The notes under the pieces are model-generated. The model was given only the letters and a program-made list of their open reading frames with translations. It did no database searches and was not told the origin of the DNA. Below, piece after piece: positions 52,257 through 61,266 of a DNA stretch of 64,000 bases (positions are counted from its first letter, which is position 1; every line of letters begins with the position of its first letter). The stretch lies in NCBI RefSeq assembly GCF_001645105.1, contig NZ_LKEG01000044.1, forward strand, positions 62,001-126,000. The letters run 5' to 3'. Source of the stretch: Pseudomonas marginalis (GTDB lineage Bacteria > Pseudomonadota > Gammaproteobacteria > Pseudomonadales > Pseudomonadaceae). The translations under genes and the position numbers were made by a program.

Positions 52257-53552
52257 ATGGACGTCACCGCAACTTTAAGCTTGGGCGATCCGCTGGAACC
52301 CGCACGCAAGGCCACCGCGCAGATGCTGCAAGAGCGCGAGCGCACCTTTTCGCTGCCACAGCCGTTCTACTCTGATGAGCGGTTGTTTGATATCGACATG
52401 CAGGAGATCTTCCAGAAAGAGTGGTTGATCGCCGGCATGACCTGCGAGATCCCCACCAAGGGCAACTACCTGACCCTGCAAGTGGGCAAAAACCCGATCA
52501 TCGTGATCCGTGGCGCCGAAGGCGTGGTGCATGCCTTCCACAACGTGTGCCGCCACCGTGGCTCGCGCTTGTGCACCAGCGACAAGGGCAAGGTCGCCAA
52601 ACTGGTGTGCCATTACCACCAGTGGACCTACGAACTGGACGGGCGCCTGCTGTTCGCCGGTACCGAGATGGGCGCCGACTTCGACATGAAGCAGTACGGC
52701 TTGAAGCCAGTGAACGTGAAGACCGCGGGTGGCTACATCTTCATCAGCCTGGCTGAGAACCCGCCGGCCATCGATGACTTCCTGTCGACACTGAACCACT
52801 ACATGGAACCCTACGACATGGAGAACACCAAGGTGGCGATTCAGACCACCTTGTTCGAAAAGGCCAACTGGAAGCTGGTGCTGGAAAACAACCGCGAGTG
52901 CTACCACTGCAACGCGTCGCACCCGGAACTGCTCAAAACCCTGCTGGAATGGGATGACGTCACCGACCCGCGCGCCGACCAGGCGTTCAAGGACCACGTG
53001 GCCGCGTCTGCCGCTGCCTGGGATGCCGAGAAGATCCCATACGCCCACGCGAGCTTCGGCTTGCGTAACCGCATCGTGCGCATGCCGCTGCTCAAGGGCA
53101 CCGTGTCGATGACCCTGGACGGCAAGCAGGGCTGCGCCAAACTCATGGGTCGCATCAAGAACCCGGACCTGGGCTCGATGCGCATTCTGCACCTGCCGCA
53201 CTCGTGGAACCACTGCATGGGTGACCACATCATCGTGTTCACCGTGTGGCCGATCAGCGCCCAGGAAACCATGGTCACCACCAAGTGGATCGTGCACAAG
53301 GATGCGGTCGAGGGCGTGGATTATGACGTGGAGCGCATGCGCCAGGTGTGGGACGCCACCAACGACCAGGATCGTCGCCTGGCCGAAGAGAACCAGCGCG
53401 GGATCAACTCCACCGCCTACCAGCCCGGCCCTTACTCCAAGACCTATGAGTTCGGCGTGGTGAACTTCGTGGATTGGTACAGCGAGCGCATGCTCAGCAA
53501 CTTGGGTGCCGCCCCGGCGCCGTACCTCAAAGGTGTTGCCGTACACGAATAA
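52257..53552 (+). CDS. gbcA: Glycine betaine monooxygenase oxygenase subunit (Rieske)
   Basis: GbcA (431 residues) removes the first methyl of glycine betaine to give dimethylglycine and formaldehyde. The Rieske 2Fe-2S motif is C-R-H in NVCRHRGSRLC and C-H-Y-H in LVCHYHQWTYEL (about 96-122). The mononuclear iron ligands lie in NNRECYHCNASHPE (about 209-222) with the bridging Asp/Glu region nearby. Start 52257 (MDVTATL) has GAGGA eight bases upstream. It pairs with the divergent gbcB. Confidence 0.95.
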   Translation: MDVTATLSLGDPLEPARKATAQMLQERERTFSLPQPFYSDERLFDIDMQEIFQKEWLIAGMTCEIPTKGNYLTLQVGKNPIIVIRGAEGVVHAFHNVCRHRGSRLCTSDKGKVAKLVCHYHQWTYELDGRLLFAGTEMGADFDMKQYGLKPVNVKTAGGYIFISLAENPPAIDDFLSTLNHYMEPYDMENTKVAIQTTLFEKANWKLVLENNRECYHCNASHPELLKTLLEWDDVTDPRADQAFKDHVAASAAAWDAEKIPYAHASFGLRNRIVRMPLLKGTVSMTLDGKQGCAKLMGRIKNPDLGSMRILHLPHSWNHCMGDHIIVFTVWPISAQETMVTTKWIVHKDAVEGVDYDVERMRQVWDATNDQDRRLAEENQRGINSTAYQPGPYSKTYEFGVVNFVDWYSERMLSNLGAAPAPYLKGVAVHE

Positions 53553-53555
53553 AAA

Positions 53556-53618
53556 GGTGGGGCTTGCCTGCGATGGCGGTATGGGCTGATACAACGCCAT
53601 CGCAGGCACCTCCCACAT
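53556..53618. repeat. REP-like inverted repeat, third family
   Basis: GGTGGGGCTTGCCTGCGATGG at the left faces CCATCGCAGGCACCTCCCACA at the right with about 20 bases between. The inner GCCTGCGATGGCG differs from families A and B. It lies just after the gbcA stop. Confidence 0.75.
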
Positions 53619-53629
53619 TAGCTTTCACC

Positions 53630-54250
53630 CATGATCAAAATTTGATCAACCCCCTTGCAGACCACTCGCACCCTGCCTTCCAGCCTTTCCCCAACAACTT
53701 ATCCACAAAGCCACCCACAGCAATTGTGGGCAACTGTGCTATCCCCTAAAAATAAATGAAGAAAATCCGTGACTTATTCGTGCTGCCAGTTTTAAAGCAC
53801 AGCTGATCATTTTCTGACCAATACCGTGAAAGCCAAGTAAACCGTGGCTTGTAGCGGTACGCAAACACCTTATCCACAGAAGCACCAACAGACTTTGGGG
53901 GCAACTTTGACGGTGCTGTGGAAAACCGCTTCAAACCTTCATAAATCGCGGTTTACAGGGGTTTTAGTCGAAAAAAACTGTGAATCGATCAGATTTTGAC
54001 CAACTGAATGAAAGCCTTTATTTATAAGGGCTGCAGCCGAGAGCGAACACGTTATCCACAGAAGCGCCAACAGAGTATGGGGGCAAGTCGGCTGGGAAAA
54101 ATGCACAGAGACAGTGAAAAACCCAAGTAAAAACCGTCAGTTAGCTTGGTTGTTTTTCGTACAGAGGGCTGCAGGGCTTGATTCACAGGGGCTGTGGACA
54201 ACCGCGAACAGGTTATCCACAGACGGGTCAACAGGGATTGTGGGTAAGCC
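53630..54250. repeat. Four imperfect direct repeats, each with a perfect DnaA-box sequence
   Basis: TTATCCACA occurs at 53699, 53870, 54052 and 54213, all on the plus strand and 161-182 bases apart. In each case the next 25-30 bases are similar, roughly GAAGCgCCAACAGaxTxTGGGGGCAA, and the stretch before the first three boxes shares GATCA ... TTTTGACCAA ... TGAAAGCC. The region is richer in A+T than its surroundings. It has no coding frame of good quality. TTATCCACA is the consensus high-affinity DnaA site, so a DnaA-titration or replication-control locus is possible; this is inferred. The rest of the 923-base gene-free gap (53553-54475) holds the REP elements on either side. Confidence 0.75.
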
Positions 54251-54313
54251 CAAGGGACTTCAAGCTTGGAGAGCTGGCTTCCCTGCTATAGCCATTGGAA
54301 TCTACACATCTTT

Positions 54314-54445
54314 GTAGTGAGCGGGCTTGCCCCGCGCTGGGGGGCGAAGCCGCCCCAAACCAAACGACTTGGTTTTATCTGAAACTCAGCGGCGTATTTA
54401 TTGGGGCGGCTTCGCCCCCCAGCGCGGGGCAAGCCCGCTCACTAC
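54314..54445. repeat. REPIN, family B, next to the DnaA-box region
   Basis: Third copy of the 130-bp family B unit. The left arm GTAGTGAGCGGGCTTGCC with an inner GGGGGGCGAAGCCGCCCC hairpin faces its inverse ending in GCTCACTAC. It is almost perfectly symmetric, which suggests recent origin. Confidence 0.92.
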
Positions 54446-54475
54446 AGTTACAGATACGCCTGCTCCCACAGGGGA

Positions 54476-55246
54476 TCAGCGTACGACGCCTTCCTCAACC
54501 AACAGCTTGAGAATGGCCTCGGCGCCCGCTTCCGGAGTGAGGCCCTTGAGCACTTGCCCACCGCCGCCGCTGGCCTTGGCCGTGGCGGCTTTCATACGAT
54601 CGGCGCCGCTCTTGGCCTTGATCACCTTGAGCCGCTTGGGCCGAGGCTTGGCCGGTTGCAGCACGGCCCCTGTGTATAACGCGTCCTGCTCGACTTCAAC
54701 TTCGTGAGCCGCCAGTTCACCGCGCTGCGCCGGGCCGTACGCACTTTGCCGAGGCTTGGGCGCGGCGTTATCCACGGTCGCCAGGAACGGCAAACGCACC
54801 TTCAACCGGCGCCGCTGGCCGCGTGGCAGGGCTTGCAGCACATGGGCCACGCCCGCTTCGATCGATTCAACCTGCGCCAGCCCGACAATCAGCGGCCAGC
54901 CCAACTGCTCGGCCAGCAAGAACGGCAACATGCCCGAGCCTTCACCGGTTTCGGCCTGGCTGCCAGTGAGCACCACCTGGGCACCGGCATCGCGCAAGTA
55001 CTCACTGAGTACCGGCAACGCATCGCTGCCAGCCGGTTGCTCCAGTACATGTAACTCTGGCAAGCCCATGCCCAGGTAACTGCGCAGTGTCGGTTCGGCG
55101 ATGTTGCCGGCGTGCAGCACCTGCAACTTATCCCCAGCCATTTGCAGGCCCAGTTCGACGGCGCGCGCGTCCTGCTCGGCACGGCGCGGGCGCCCGGAGG
55201 TAGGGTGGGCACCGACGGACACCAGGCTGATTACATTCGTCGTCAT
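54476..55246 (-). CDS. etfB: Electron transfer flavoprotein beta subunit of the dimethylglycine operon
   Basis: The 256-residue protein matches the EtfB family in its central part (LTGSQAETGEGSGMLPFLLAEQLGWPLIVGL, seen as GSQAETGEGSGML and LLAEQLGWPLIVGL at about 95-123; PRGQRRRLKVRLPFLATVDN at about 142-161). It should dimerise with the EtfA-like protein encoded just upstream and accept electrons from dimethylglycine dehydrogenation. The start 55246 (MTTNVISL) was chosen for spacing to AAGGA; an ATG two codons earlier is possible. It is the last gene of the dgc operon. Confidence 0.88.
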   Translation of the reverse strand: MTTNVISLVSVGAHPTSGRPRRAEQDARAVELGLQMAGDKLQVLHAGNIAEPTLRSYLGMGLPELHVLEQPAGSDALPVLSEYLRDAGAQVVLTGSQAETGEGSGMLPFLLAEQLGWPLIVGLAQVESIEAGVAHVLQALPRGQRRRLKVRLPFLATVDNAAPKPRQSAYGPAQRGELAAHEVEVEQDALYTGAVLQPAKPRPKRLKVIKAKSGADRMKAATAKASGGGGQVLKGLTPEAGAEAILKLLVEEGVVR

Positions 55247-55256
55247 GGTCATATCC

Positions 55257-56477
55257 TTAAGCAGCATCGCGCTTGGCGCCGTTGCGGTAGGTCTCGACCG
55301 CCGCGATCAAGGCTTGCAGTATCGCGGCACTTTCGCCGATGACCGAGAGGTCGGCACGCTTGATCATGTCGCAGCCAGGATCCAGGTTGATCGCCACCAC
55401 CTTGTCGCAGGCGCCGATGCCCTGCAGGTGCTGGATCGCCCCGGAAATGCCCACGGCCACATACACCCGCGCCGTGACCCAGGTGCCGCTGGCACCCACC
55501 TGACGGTCACGCGCCATGAAGCCATCGTCCACTGCGACGCGGGAGGCGCCTTCGGTGGCACCCAACGCCGCAGCGGTCTGGTGGAACAGCGCCCAGTCCT
55601 TCACCCCATTGCCACCGGAGAAAATGAATTCGGCCTCGGCCATGGGAATAGCCCCCGGGTCCACCGCCACCGCGCCGAGGTCCTCGATACGCGGCAAGCT
55701 GCGCGCCAGGGCTGTGGATAACTCCACAGGCAACGCTTCGTGACGGGTTTCGCTGACGGGCTCCGCGCACTCTACGGCAGCCAGGATCAGGCGCGGCAGC
55801 GGCCGGGCCAAGTCTTCCTGGCCAGCACCGGCGCGGCCGATGCACTCGTCGCCCTTGATCTGCCACACCCGCGTGGCCGGGCGTTCCTTGAGGCTCGCGG
55901 CAAAACGTCGGCCCAGTTCGCCGCCACCGCTGCGGCTGTCCGGCAGCAACCAATGACGCGGGTTGAACTGGTTATCCACAGCGCGCAAACCTTGAACACG
56001 TTGCTCCGGTGAATAACCGTCGAATTCGTGGCCCTCAAGCACCAGCAGACGGTCGACGCCAGCGGTGGCAAACGCACTTTCCTTGTGCTCGCCAAACACT
56101 ACCGCCAGCACCGCGCCGTCGCTGCCGGCGAGTTGCCGCGCCAGGCCAAGCAGGTCGCGGTCGTGGCTGCTCAGGCGGCCGCCCACCATGTCCGGCACCA
56201 CGTTGATGTAGAACGCAGGCGCAGGCACCTGATGCAGCGGCAACTGCACTTCCACCGCCGCCGTGCGCTTGGCCGCGCCGCCCTGCTGGGCACCGCTGCG
56301 GTCGATACGCTTGATGCCGTTGGGGCCGATGAAACCGACGCCGTGTACGTTCTTGCGAATGACACCGTTAGGTCCCATCCAACTGTGTTGTACCGGCTGC
56401 ATGGCCGCGTGCAGCGGGTGCAAGCGATTGCGGGCGATCCATTCGGCCCGTGGGTCGCGGCGGATAATGTCGCTCAT
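55257..56477 (-). CDS. etfA: Electron transfer flavoprotein alpha subunit with N-terminal extension
   Basis: The 406-residue protein has the EtfA FAD-binding domain at the C-terminus (about 200-400; IFSGGNGVKDW, VAVDDGFMARDRQVGASGTW-type block and VAVGISGAIQHLQGI followed by VVAINLDPGCDMIKRADLSV). Ordinary EtfA has about 310 residues; this one has roughly 85 more at the N-terminus, including a twofold GPNGVIRKN / GPNGIKRID motif (about 36-58). The start overlaps the dgcB stop (TGATG). It should carry FAD and pass electrons from DgcA/DgcB to the quinone pool. Confidence 0.9.
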   Translation of the reverse strand: MSDIIRRDPRAEWIARNRLHPLHAAMQPVQHSWMGPNGVIRKNVHGVGFIGPNGIKRIDRSGAQQGGAAKRTAAVEVQLPLHQVPAPAFYINVVPDMVGGRLSSHDRDLLGLARQLAGSDGAVLAVVFGEHKESAFATAGVDRLLVLEGHEFDGYSPEQRVQGLRAVDNQFNPRHWLLPDSRSGGGELGRRFAASLKERPATRVWQIKGDECIGRAGAGQEDLARPLPRLILAAVECAEPVSETRHEALPVELSTALARSLPRIEDLGAVAVDPGAIPMAEAEFIFSGGNGVKDWALFHQTAAALGATEGASRVAVDDGFMARDRQVGASGTWVTARVYVAVGISGAIQHLQGIGACDKVVAINLDPGCDMIKRADLSVIGESAAILQALIAAVETYRNGAKRDAA

Positions 56478-58420
56478 CAATGCACCTCCGCAGGTTCAAG
56501 TTTGGCCGGGGCCTTGGCCGGTGCGGCGTCTTCCAGCAACGCATCAGCCACCAACTCCGCGATGTCCTTGATCAATGGGCGCGGCTCGACCACACCTTCC
56601 AGCATCGCGGTACATTGCGGGCAGCCCACGGCCACCAGCTCGGCGCCGGTTTCGCGGATGTCGTCCATGCGCATGTCCGGGATACGTTGCTTGCCGGGAA
56701 TGTCAGTAATCGGCGCCCCACCCCCACCGCCGCAGCAGCGAGAACGGAAGCCCGAGCGTTGCATCTCCTTGACCTCGATGCCCAGCGCCCGCAGCACTTG
56801 GCGCGGCGCCTCGTATTCGCCGTTGTAGCGGCCCAGGTAGCACGGGTCGTGATAGGTCACGCTGTTGCCCTTGTGCTGGCCCAGGTTCAGCGCGCCCTCG
56901 CCGATCAACTCGGCCATGAAGGTACTGTGGTGCTGCACGAGGTAGTTGCCGTTAAAGGCGCCGTACTCGTTCTTCAGCACGTGGAAACTGTGCGGGTCGC
57001 ACGTGACGATGCGCTTGAAGCTGTACTTGGCCAACGTCTGGATATTGCGCGTGGCCAGCAACTGGAATGTCGCTTCATCGCCCAGACGGCGGGCTACATC
57101 ACCGCTGTCGCGCTCTTCCAGGCCGAGCACGGCAAAGTCCACCTTGGCCGCTTTGAGCACTTTGACAAAGGCTCGCAGCGTGCGCTGGTTGCGCATGTCG
57201 AAGGCGCCATCGCCGACCCAGAACAGCACCTCGGCACTGCCCTTGTCGCTGAGCAACGGCAGGTTCAGATCCGCCGCCCAGTTCAGGCGACCACCCGGTG
57301 CGAAACCGCCGGGGTTGTCGGTGGCGATCAAATTCTCGAGGACTTCGGCGCCCTTGTTGGGCGTGGCCCCTTTTTCCAGGGTGAGGTGGCGGCGCATGTC
57401 GACGATGGCGTCCACGTGCTCGATCATCATCGGGCACTCTTCCACACAGGCACGGCAGGTGGTGCATGACCACAGGGTCTCGGCGTCCACCAGGCCGTTG
57501 ACGATCGGCTGGTGCGGGTTGCCGCTGTGTTCGCCGATCGGTTTGCCTGGATAGGGGCTGCCGGCGAATTTGGCATCGGTGCCGCCGGCGAGGCCGACCA
57601 CCATGTCCTGGATCAGCTTTTTCGGGTTCAGCGGCTGGCCGGCGGCGAACGCCGGGCACGCGGCTTCGCACTTGCCGCACTGCACGCAGGCGTCGAAACC
57701 GAGCAATTGGTTCCAAGTGAAATCCTTGGGTTTCTCCACGCCCAGCGGCGCGGACTTGTCGCTGAGGTCCAGCGGCTTCAAACCGGTGGAACGGCCACCG
57801 CCAAAGCGTTCGGCGCGGCGGTGCCAGGCCAGGTGCAAGGCACCGGCGAAGGCGTGTTTCATCGGGCCGCCCCAGGTCATGCCGAAGAACATCTCGGACA
57901 CGCCCCACAACACACCAACGCTGAGCAGCGCAGCGAGCAGCCAGCCGCCAAAATCAGCCGGCAGGATTCCGGCCACCGGCAGCGTCACCAGGAAGAAACT
58001 CACCGAGAACGCCATGAGGCTTTTCGGCAGGCGCATCCACGGGCCTTTCGACAGGCGCGACGGCGGATTGCGCCGCCGCAGGTAGACGAACGTGGCGCCG
58101 ACAAACATCAGCACAGAGGCCAGCAGCAAGGCGTAGCCGAGGATGCGGTTATGCAGGCCGAAACCGTGTACGAGGATCGCCAGCAGCGCCGACAGCACAA
58201 ACCCCAGCGCGGTCGCGACGTGGGTGTTGGCGATGTATTTGTCGCGGGCGACCACGTGGTGCAGGTCAACCATGTAGCGCTTGGGCATGGCCAGCAGGCC
58301 GCCCAGCAGGTCAACCTTGGAAGCGCGGCCACGGCGCCACATGTTCACCCGGCGCAGGGCGCCGAGGACGGCCAGGCCCAACGCGGCAAACAACAGAATA
58401 GGCAGCAAGGTGTTCAACAT
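56477..58420 (-). CDS. dgcB: Dimethylglycine catabolism iron-sulfur membrane protein DgcB
   Basis: DgcB (647 residues) has about five N-terminal transmembrane segments (about 3-22, 62-82, 89-110, 130-150, 157-180), two 4Fe-4S ferredoxin motifs (CVQCGKCEAACP at about 250-261 and CTTCRACVEECP at about 319-330) and two CCG-type domains with CYLGRYNGEY and CCGGGGGAPI near the C-terminus. It should take electrons from DgcA and link to the membrane or EtfAB. The start 58420 (MLNTLLP) has GGGAG seven bases upstream. A REPIN separates it from dgcA. Confidence 0.92.
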   Translation of the reverse strand: MLNTLLPILLFAALGLAVLGALRRVNMWRRGRASKVDLLGGLLAMPKRYMVDLHHVVARDKYIANTHVATALGFVLSALLAILVHGFGLHNRILGYALLLASVLMFVGATFVYLRRRNPPSRLSKGPWMRLPKSLMAFSVSFFLVTLPVAGILPADFGGWLLAALLSVGVLWGVSEMFFGMTWGGPMKHAFAGALHLAWHRRAERFGGGRSTGLKPLDLSDKSAPLGVEKPKDFTWNQLLGFDACVQCGKCEAACPAFAAGQPLNPKKLIQDMVVGLAGGTDAKFAGSPYPGKPIGEHSGNPHQPIVNGLVDAETLWSCTTCRACVEECPMMIEHVDAIVDMRRHLTLEKGATPNKGAEVLENLIATDNPGGFAPGGRLNWAADLNLPLLSDKGSAEVLFWVGDGAFDMRNQRTLRAFVKVLKAAKVDFAVLGLEERDSGDVARRLGDEATFQLLATRNIQTLAKYSFKRIVTCDPHSFHVLKNEYGAFNGNYLVQHHSTFMAELIGEGALNLGQHKGNSVTYHDPCYLGRYNGEYEAPRQVLRALGIEVKEMQRSGFRSRCCGGGGGAPITDIPGKQRIPDMRMDDIRETGAELVAVGCPQCTAMLEGVVEPRPLIKDIAELVADALLEDAAPAKAPAKLEPAEVH

Positions 58421-58468
58421 GGTGAAGCTCCCACAGACCACACAGGTCTACTGTGAAACTGGCCTTAA

Positions 58469-58556
58469 TGTGGGAGGGGGCGTGCTCCCGATGGCGGCGA
58501 ATCAGCCACACATGCATCAACTGACACACTGCCATCGGGAGCAAGCCCCCTCCCAC
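58469..58556. repeat. REPIN, family A, between dgcA and dgcB
   Basis: Inverted copies at 58469-58493 and 58533-58556, both of the GCGTGCTCCCGAT / ATCGGGAGCAAGC variant, with about 39 bases between. It sits inside the dgc operon. Confidence 0.88.
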
Positions 58557-58590
58557 CTTTGGACCGAGTCCACATTATTTCGGTGTCGGG

Positions 58591-60651
58591 TCAGAAATCC
58601 TTGCACAAGCGCAGGGCGTCATAGATCGCAGCGTGGGTATTACGCTGCGCCACACAGTCGCCAATGCGGAACAGCAAGTACCCGTCACCCGCCTCGCTCA
58701 AACACGGCTGCGGCTTGATCGCGAACAAGGCTTCGACGTCGATCTGACCCTTGTTGCGCGAGCCTTCCTTGAGCGCGTAGTAGATGGCTTCATCCGGACG
58801 CACGCCGTTTTCAACCACCACCTGGTCGACCACCCGTTCCTCTTTGGCACCGGTGTATTCGTTCTCCAGTACCGCCACCAGCTTGTCGCCCTCGCGGTAG
58901 ACCTTTTCCAGCATCATGTCGCCGGTCATGATCACTTCCTTGGGGTACATGCTGCGGTAGTAGGTCGGGAACGACGTACCGCCGATGGCCACGCCCGGTT
59001 TGATATCGTCGGTGACGATCTCGACCTGACTGCCTTTGTCCGCGAGGAAATCCGCGACCGACATGCCGGTGAATTCGCAGATGGTGTCGTACACCAACAC
59101 GTTTTTACCCGGTGCGACCTTGCCGTCGAGCACGTCCCAACTGCTGACGACCAAGCCTTCGGCCGCGCCCCAGTGTTCGTTCTGCTCCACATTCGGGTGC
59201 CCGCCCACTGCCAGCACCACCACATCCGGGCGCAGGTCCAAGATGGTGTCGGCATCGGCCGCCACGCCCAGGCGCAGGTCGACTTTCAAACGTGCCAGCT
59301 CCAACTGGAACCAGCGGGTGATCCCGGCAATCTGATCGCGCTGTGGCGCTTTCGAGGCGGTGGTGATCTGCCCGCCGATAAACTCTTTCTTTTCGAACAG
59401 GGTCACGTCGTGGCCACGTTCGGCGGCCACGCGTGCGGCTTCCATCCCAGCCGGGCCGGCACCGACCACCACGACTTTGCGTTTGGGTCCGGTGGACTTC
59501 TCGATGATGTGGGGCACGCCCATGTATTCACGGGAAGTCGCAGCGTTCTGGATGCACAGCACATCCAGGCCCTGATACTGGCGGTCGATGCAATAGTTGG
59601 CGCCGACGCACTGCTTGATCTGGTCGATCTGACCCATCTTGATCTTGGCGATCAGGTGCGGGTCGGCGATGTGTGCACGGGTCATGCCGACCATGTCCAC
59701 ATAGCCGCCTTCCAGAATGCGCGTGGCCTGGTTCGGGTCCTTGATGTTCTGCGCGTGCAGCACCGGGACCTTGACCACTTCCTTGATACCGGCGGCCAGG
59801 TGCAGGAACGGCTCCGGTGGATAACTCATGTTGGGGATAACGTTGGCCAGGGTGTTGTGGGTATCGCAACCCGAGCCCACCACGCCGATGAAATCGAGCA
59901 TGCCAGTGTCGTCGTAATACTTGGCGATCTGCTTCATGTCCTCGTGGGACAGGCCGTCCGGGTGGAACTCGTCACCGCACAGACGCATACCCACGCAGAA
60001 GTCGTCACCGACCTCGGCACGCACGGCTTTGAGGACTTCCAGGCCGAACTTCATGCGGCCTTCAAAGCTACCGCCCCACTCGTCGGTACGCTTGTTGACC
60101 CGTGGGCTCCAGAACTGGTCGATCATGTGCTGGTGCACGGCCGACAGCTCCACACCGTCCAGGCCACCGGCCTTGGCGCGCTTGGCGGCGCTGGCGTAGT
60201 TACCGATCACGCGCCAGATTTCCTCGGGCTCGATGGTCTTGCAGGTGGCACGGTGCACCGGCTCACGCACGCCGGACGGCGACATCAGGGTGGGCCAGTT
60301 GAAGCCGTCCCAACGCGAGCGACGGCCCATGTGGGTAATCTGGATCATGATCTTGGCGCCATGCTTGTGCATGGCGTCAGCCAGGTTCTGGAAGTGCGGG
60401 ATGATACGGTCGGTGGACAGGTTGACCGAGCTCCACCACTCCTGCGGACTGTCGATGGCGACCACCGAGGAACCGCCGCAGATCGCCAGGCCGATGCCGC
60501 CCTTGGCTTTCTCTTCGTAATACTTCACATAGCGGTCGGTGGTCATGCCGCCGTCGGTGGCATACACCTCGGCGTGAGCGGTGCTGAGCACGCGGTTGCG
60601 GATGGTCAGTTTGCCGATCTGGATCGGCGCAAACATTGCTTCGAAAGCCAT
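58591..60651 (-). CDS. dgcA: Dimethylglycine catabolism flavoprotein DgcA
   Basis: DgcA (686 residues) is a relative of trimethylamine dehydrogenase and 2,4-dienoyl-CoA reductase that demethylates dimethylglycine to sarcosine. The FMN-binding TIM barrel is at about 5-340 (MFAPIQIGKLTIRNRVLSTA at the start), followed by the iron-sulfur segment QCVGANYCIDRQYQ with a later LCIQN (about 345-368), and an FAD/NAD domain with VVVVGAGPAGMEAARVAAER (about 389-408). The cluster segment has Ala where the family's second Cys normally stands (C-x2-C-x2/3-C-x11-C), so only three of the four ligands are visible. It is 16 bases after the DUF5943 gene. Confidence 0.92.
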   Translation of the reverse strand: MAFEAMFAPIQIGKLTIRNRVLSTAHAEVYATDGGMTTDRYVKYYEEKAKGGIGLAICGGSSVVAIDSPQEWWSSVNLSTDRIIPHFQNLADAMHKHGAKIMIQITHMGRRSRWDGFNWPTLMSPSGVREPVHRATCKTIEPEEIWRVIGNYASAAKRAKAGGLDGVELSAVHQHMIDQFWSPRVNKRTDEWGGSFEGRMKFGLEVLKAVRAEVGDDFCVGMRLCGDEFHPDGLSHEDMKQIAKYYDDTGMLDFIGVVGSGCDTHNTLANVIPNMSYPPEPFLHLAAGIKEVVKVPVLHAQNIKDPNQATRILEGGYVDMVGMTRAHIADPHLIAKIKMGQIDQIKQCVGANYCIDRQYQGLDVLCIQNAATSREYMGVPHIIEKSTGPKRKVVVVGAGPAGMEAARVAAERGHDVTLFEKKEFIGGQITTASKAPQRDQIAGITRWFQLELARLKVDLRLGVAADADTILDLRPDVVVLAVGGHPNVEQNEHWGAAEGLVVSSWDVLDGKVAPGKNVLVYDTICEFTGMSVADFLADKGSQVEIVTDDIKPGVAIGGTSFPTYYRSMYPKEVIMTGDMMLEKVYREGDKLVAVLENEYTGAKEERVVDQVVVENGVRPDEAIYYALKEGSRNKGQIDVEALFAIKPQPCLSEAGDGYLLFRIGDCVAQRNTHAAIYDALRLCKDF

Positions 60652-60666
60652 GGCACGGTCCTCGGC

Positions 60667-61197
60667 TTACAACGGCTTGACGGTGAACAGGCCGTCATCG
60701 TGGCCCTCTTCGGAGCCTCCGTAGACTTGTTCGGCGACGGTGCGGATCTTGCTTCCGCGCGCTTCGAGAATCTGGTCCATCGCGCCGGCAAACCAGCCAG
60801 TGAACATGTAGTCCACTTTGCGCCCGACCTTGCCGTACACGTAGACGAACGCCGAGTGTTCGAGCTTGACGCTGGCGGTGCCTTTGTCGAGGTCGATGTC
60901 CTGGATCTTGAACAGGCCCCAGCCGCGTTGCGACAGGCGCTTCATGTAATGCTCGAACACCGCGACGCCTTCCAGGCCGTGGCACTCGGCTTCTTTTTCA
61001 CACCAGTGCCAGGCGGATTTGTAGCCGGCCTTGTAGAGGATTTCGGCATAGGCGTCGGCGCCCAGCACTTCTTCGATGCCGATGTGGTTATTCACGAAAA
61101 AATGACGTGGCACGTACAACATCGGCAGGGCGTCGGAAGTCCAGACACCGGTTTCGCTGTCAACTTCGATAGGCAATTGCGGGGCGATCTTGGCCAT
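60667..61197 (-). CDS. DUF5943 protein of the dgc operon
   Basis: The 176-residue soluble protein lies between the dipeptidase-like gene and dgcA, as PA5397 does in PAO1. It resembles the 4-vinyl-reductase (V4R)-like ligand-binding fold: YVPRHFFVNNHIGIEEVLG (about 28-46), a central WHWCEKEAECHG (about 63-74) and DYMFTGWFAGAMDQILEARG (about 129-148). The conservation with the dgc genes suggests a helper or sensor role in dimethylglycine breakdown; no enzymatic motif is seen. The name DUF5943 is from memory. Confidence 0.82.
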   Translation of the reverse strand: MAKIAPQLPIEVDSETGVWTSDALPMLYVPRHFFVNNHIGIEEVLGADAYAEILYKAGYKSAWHWCEKEAECHGLEGVAVFEHYMKRLSQRGWGLFKIQDIDLDKGTASVKLEHSAFVYVYGKVGRKVDYMFTGWFAGAMDQILEARGSKIRTVAEQVYGGSEEGHDDGLFTVKPL

Positions 61198-61266
61198 GGA
61201 AACTTAACTCCAGAAAATTCTTGGTAGTGCCCCCGACGCGAACGGCCGGGGGAGAAATGCGGTGGC

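Noticed and set aside
58633..61227. A plus-strand open frame of about 864 codons.
   Set aside because: It is antisense to dgcA and the DUF5943 gene, has no motif and no ribosome-binding site, and shows the composition typical of antisense frames.
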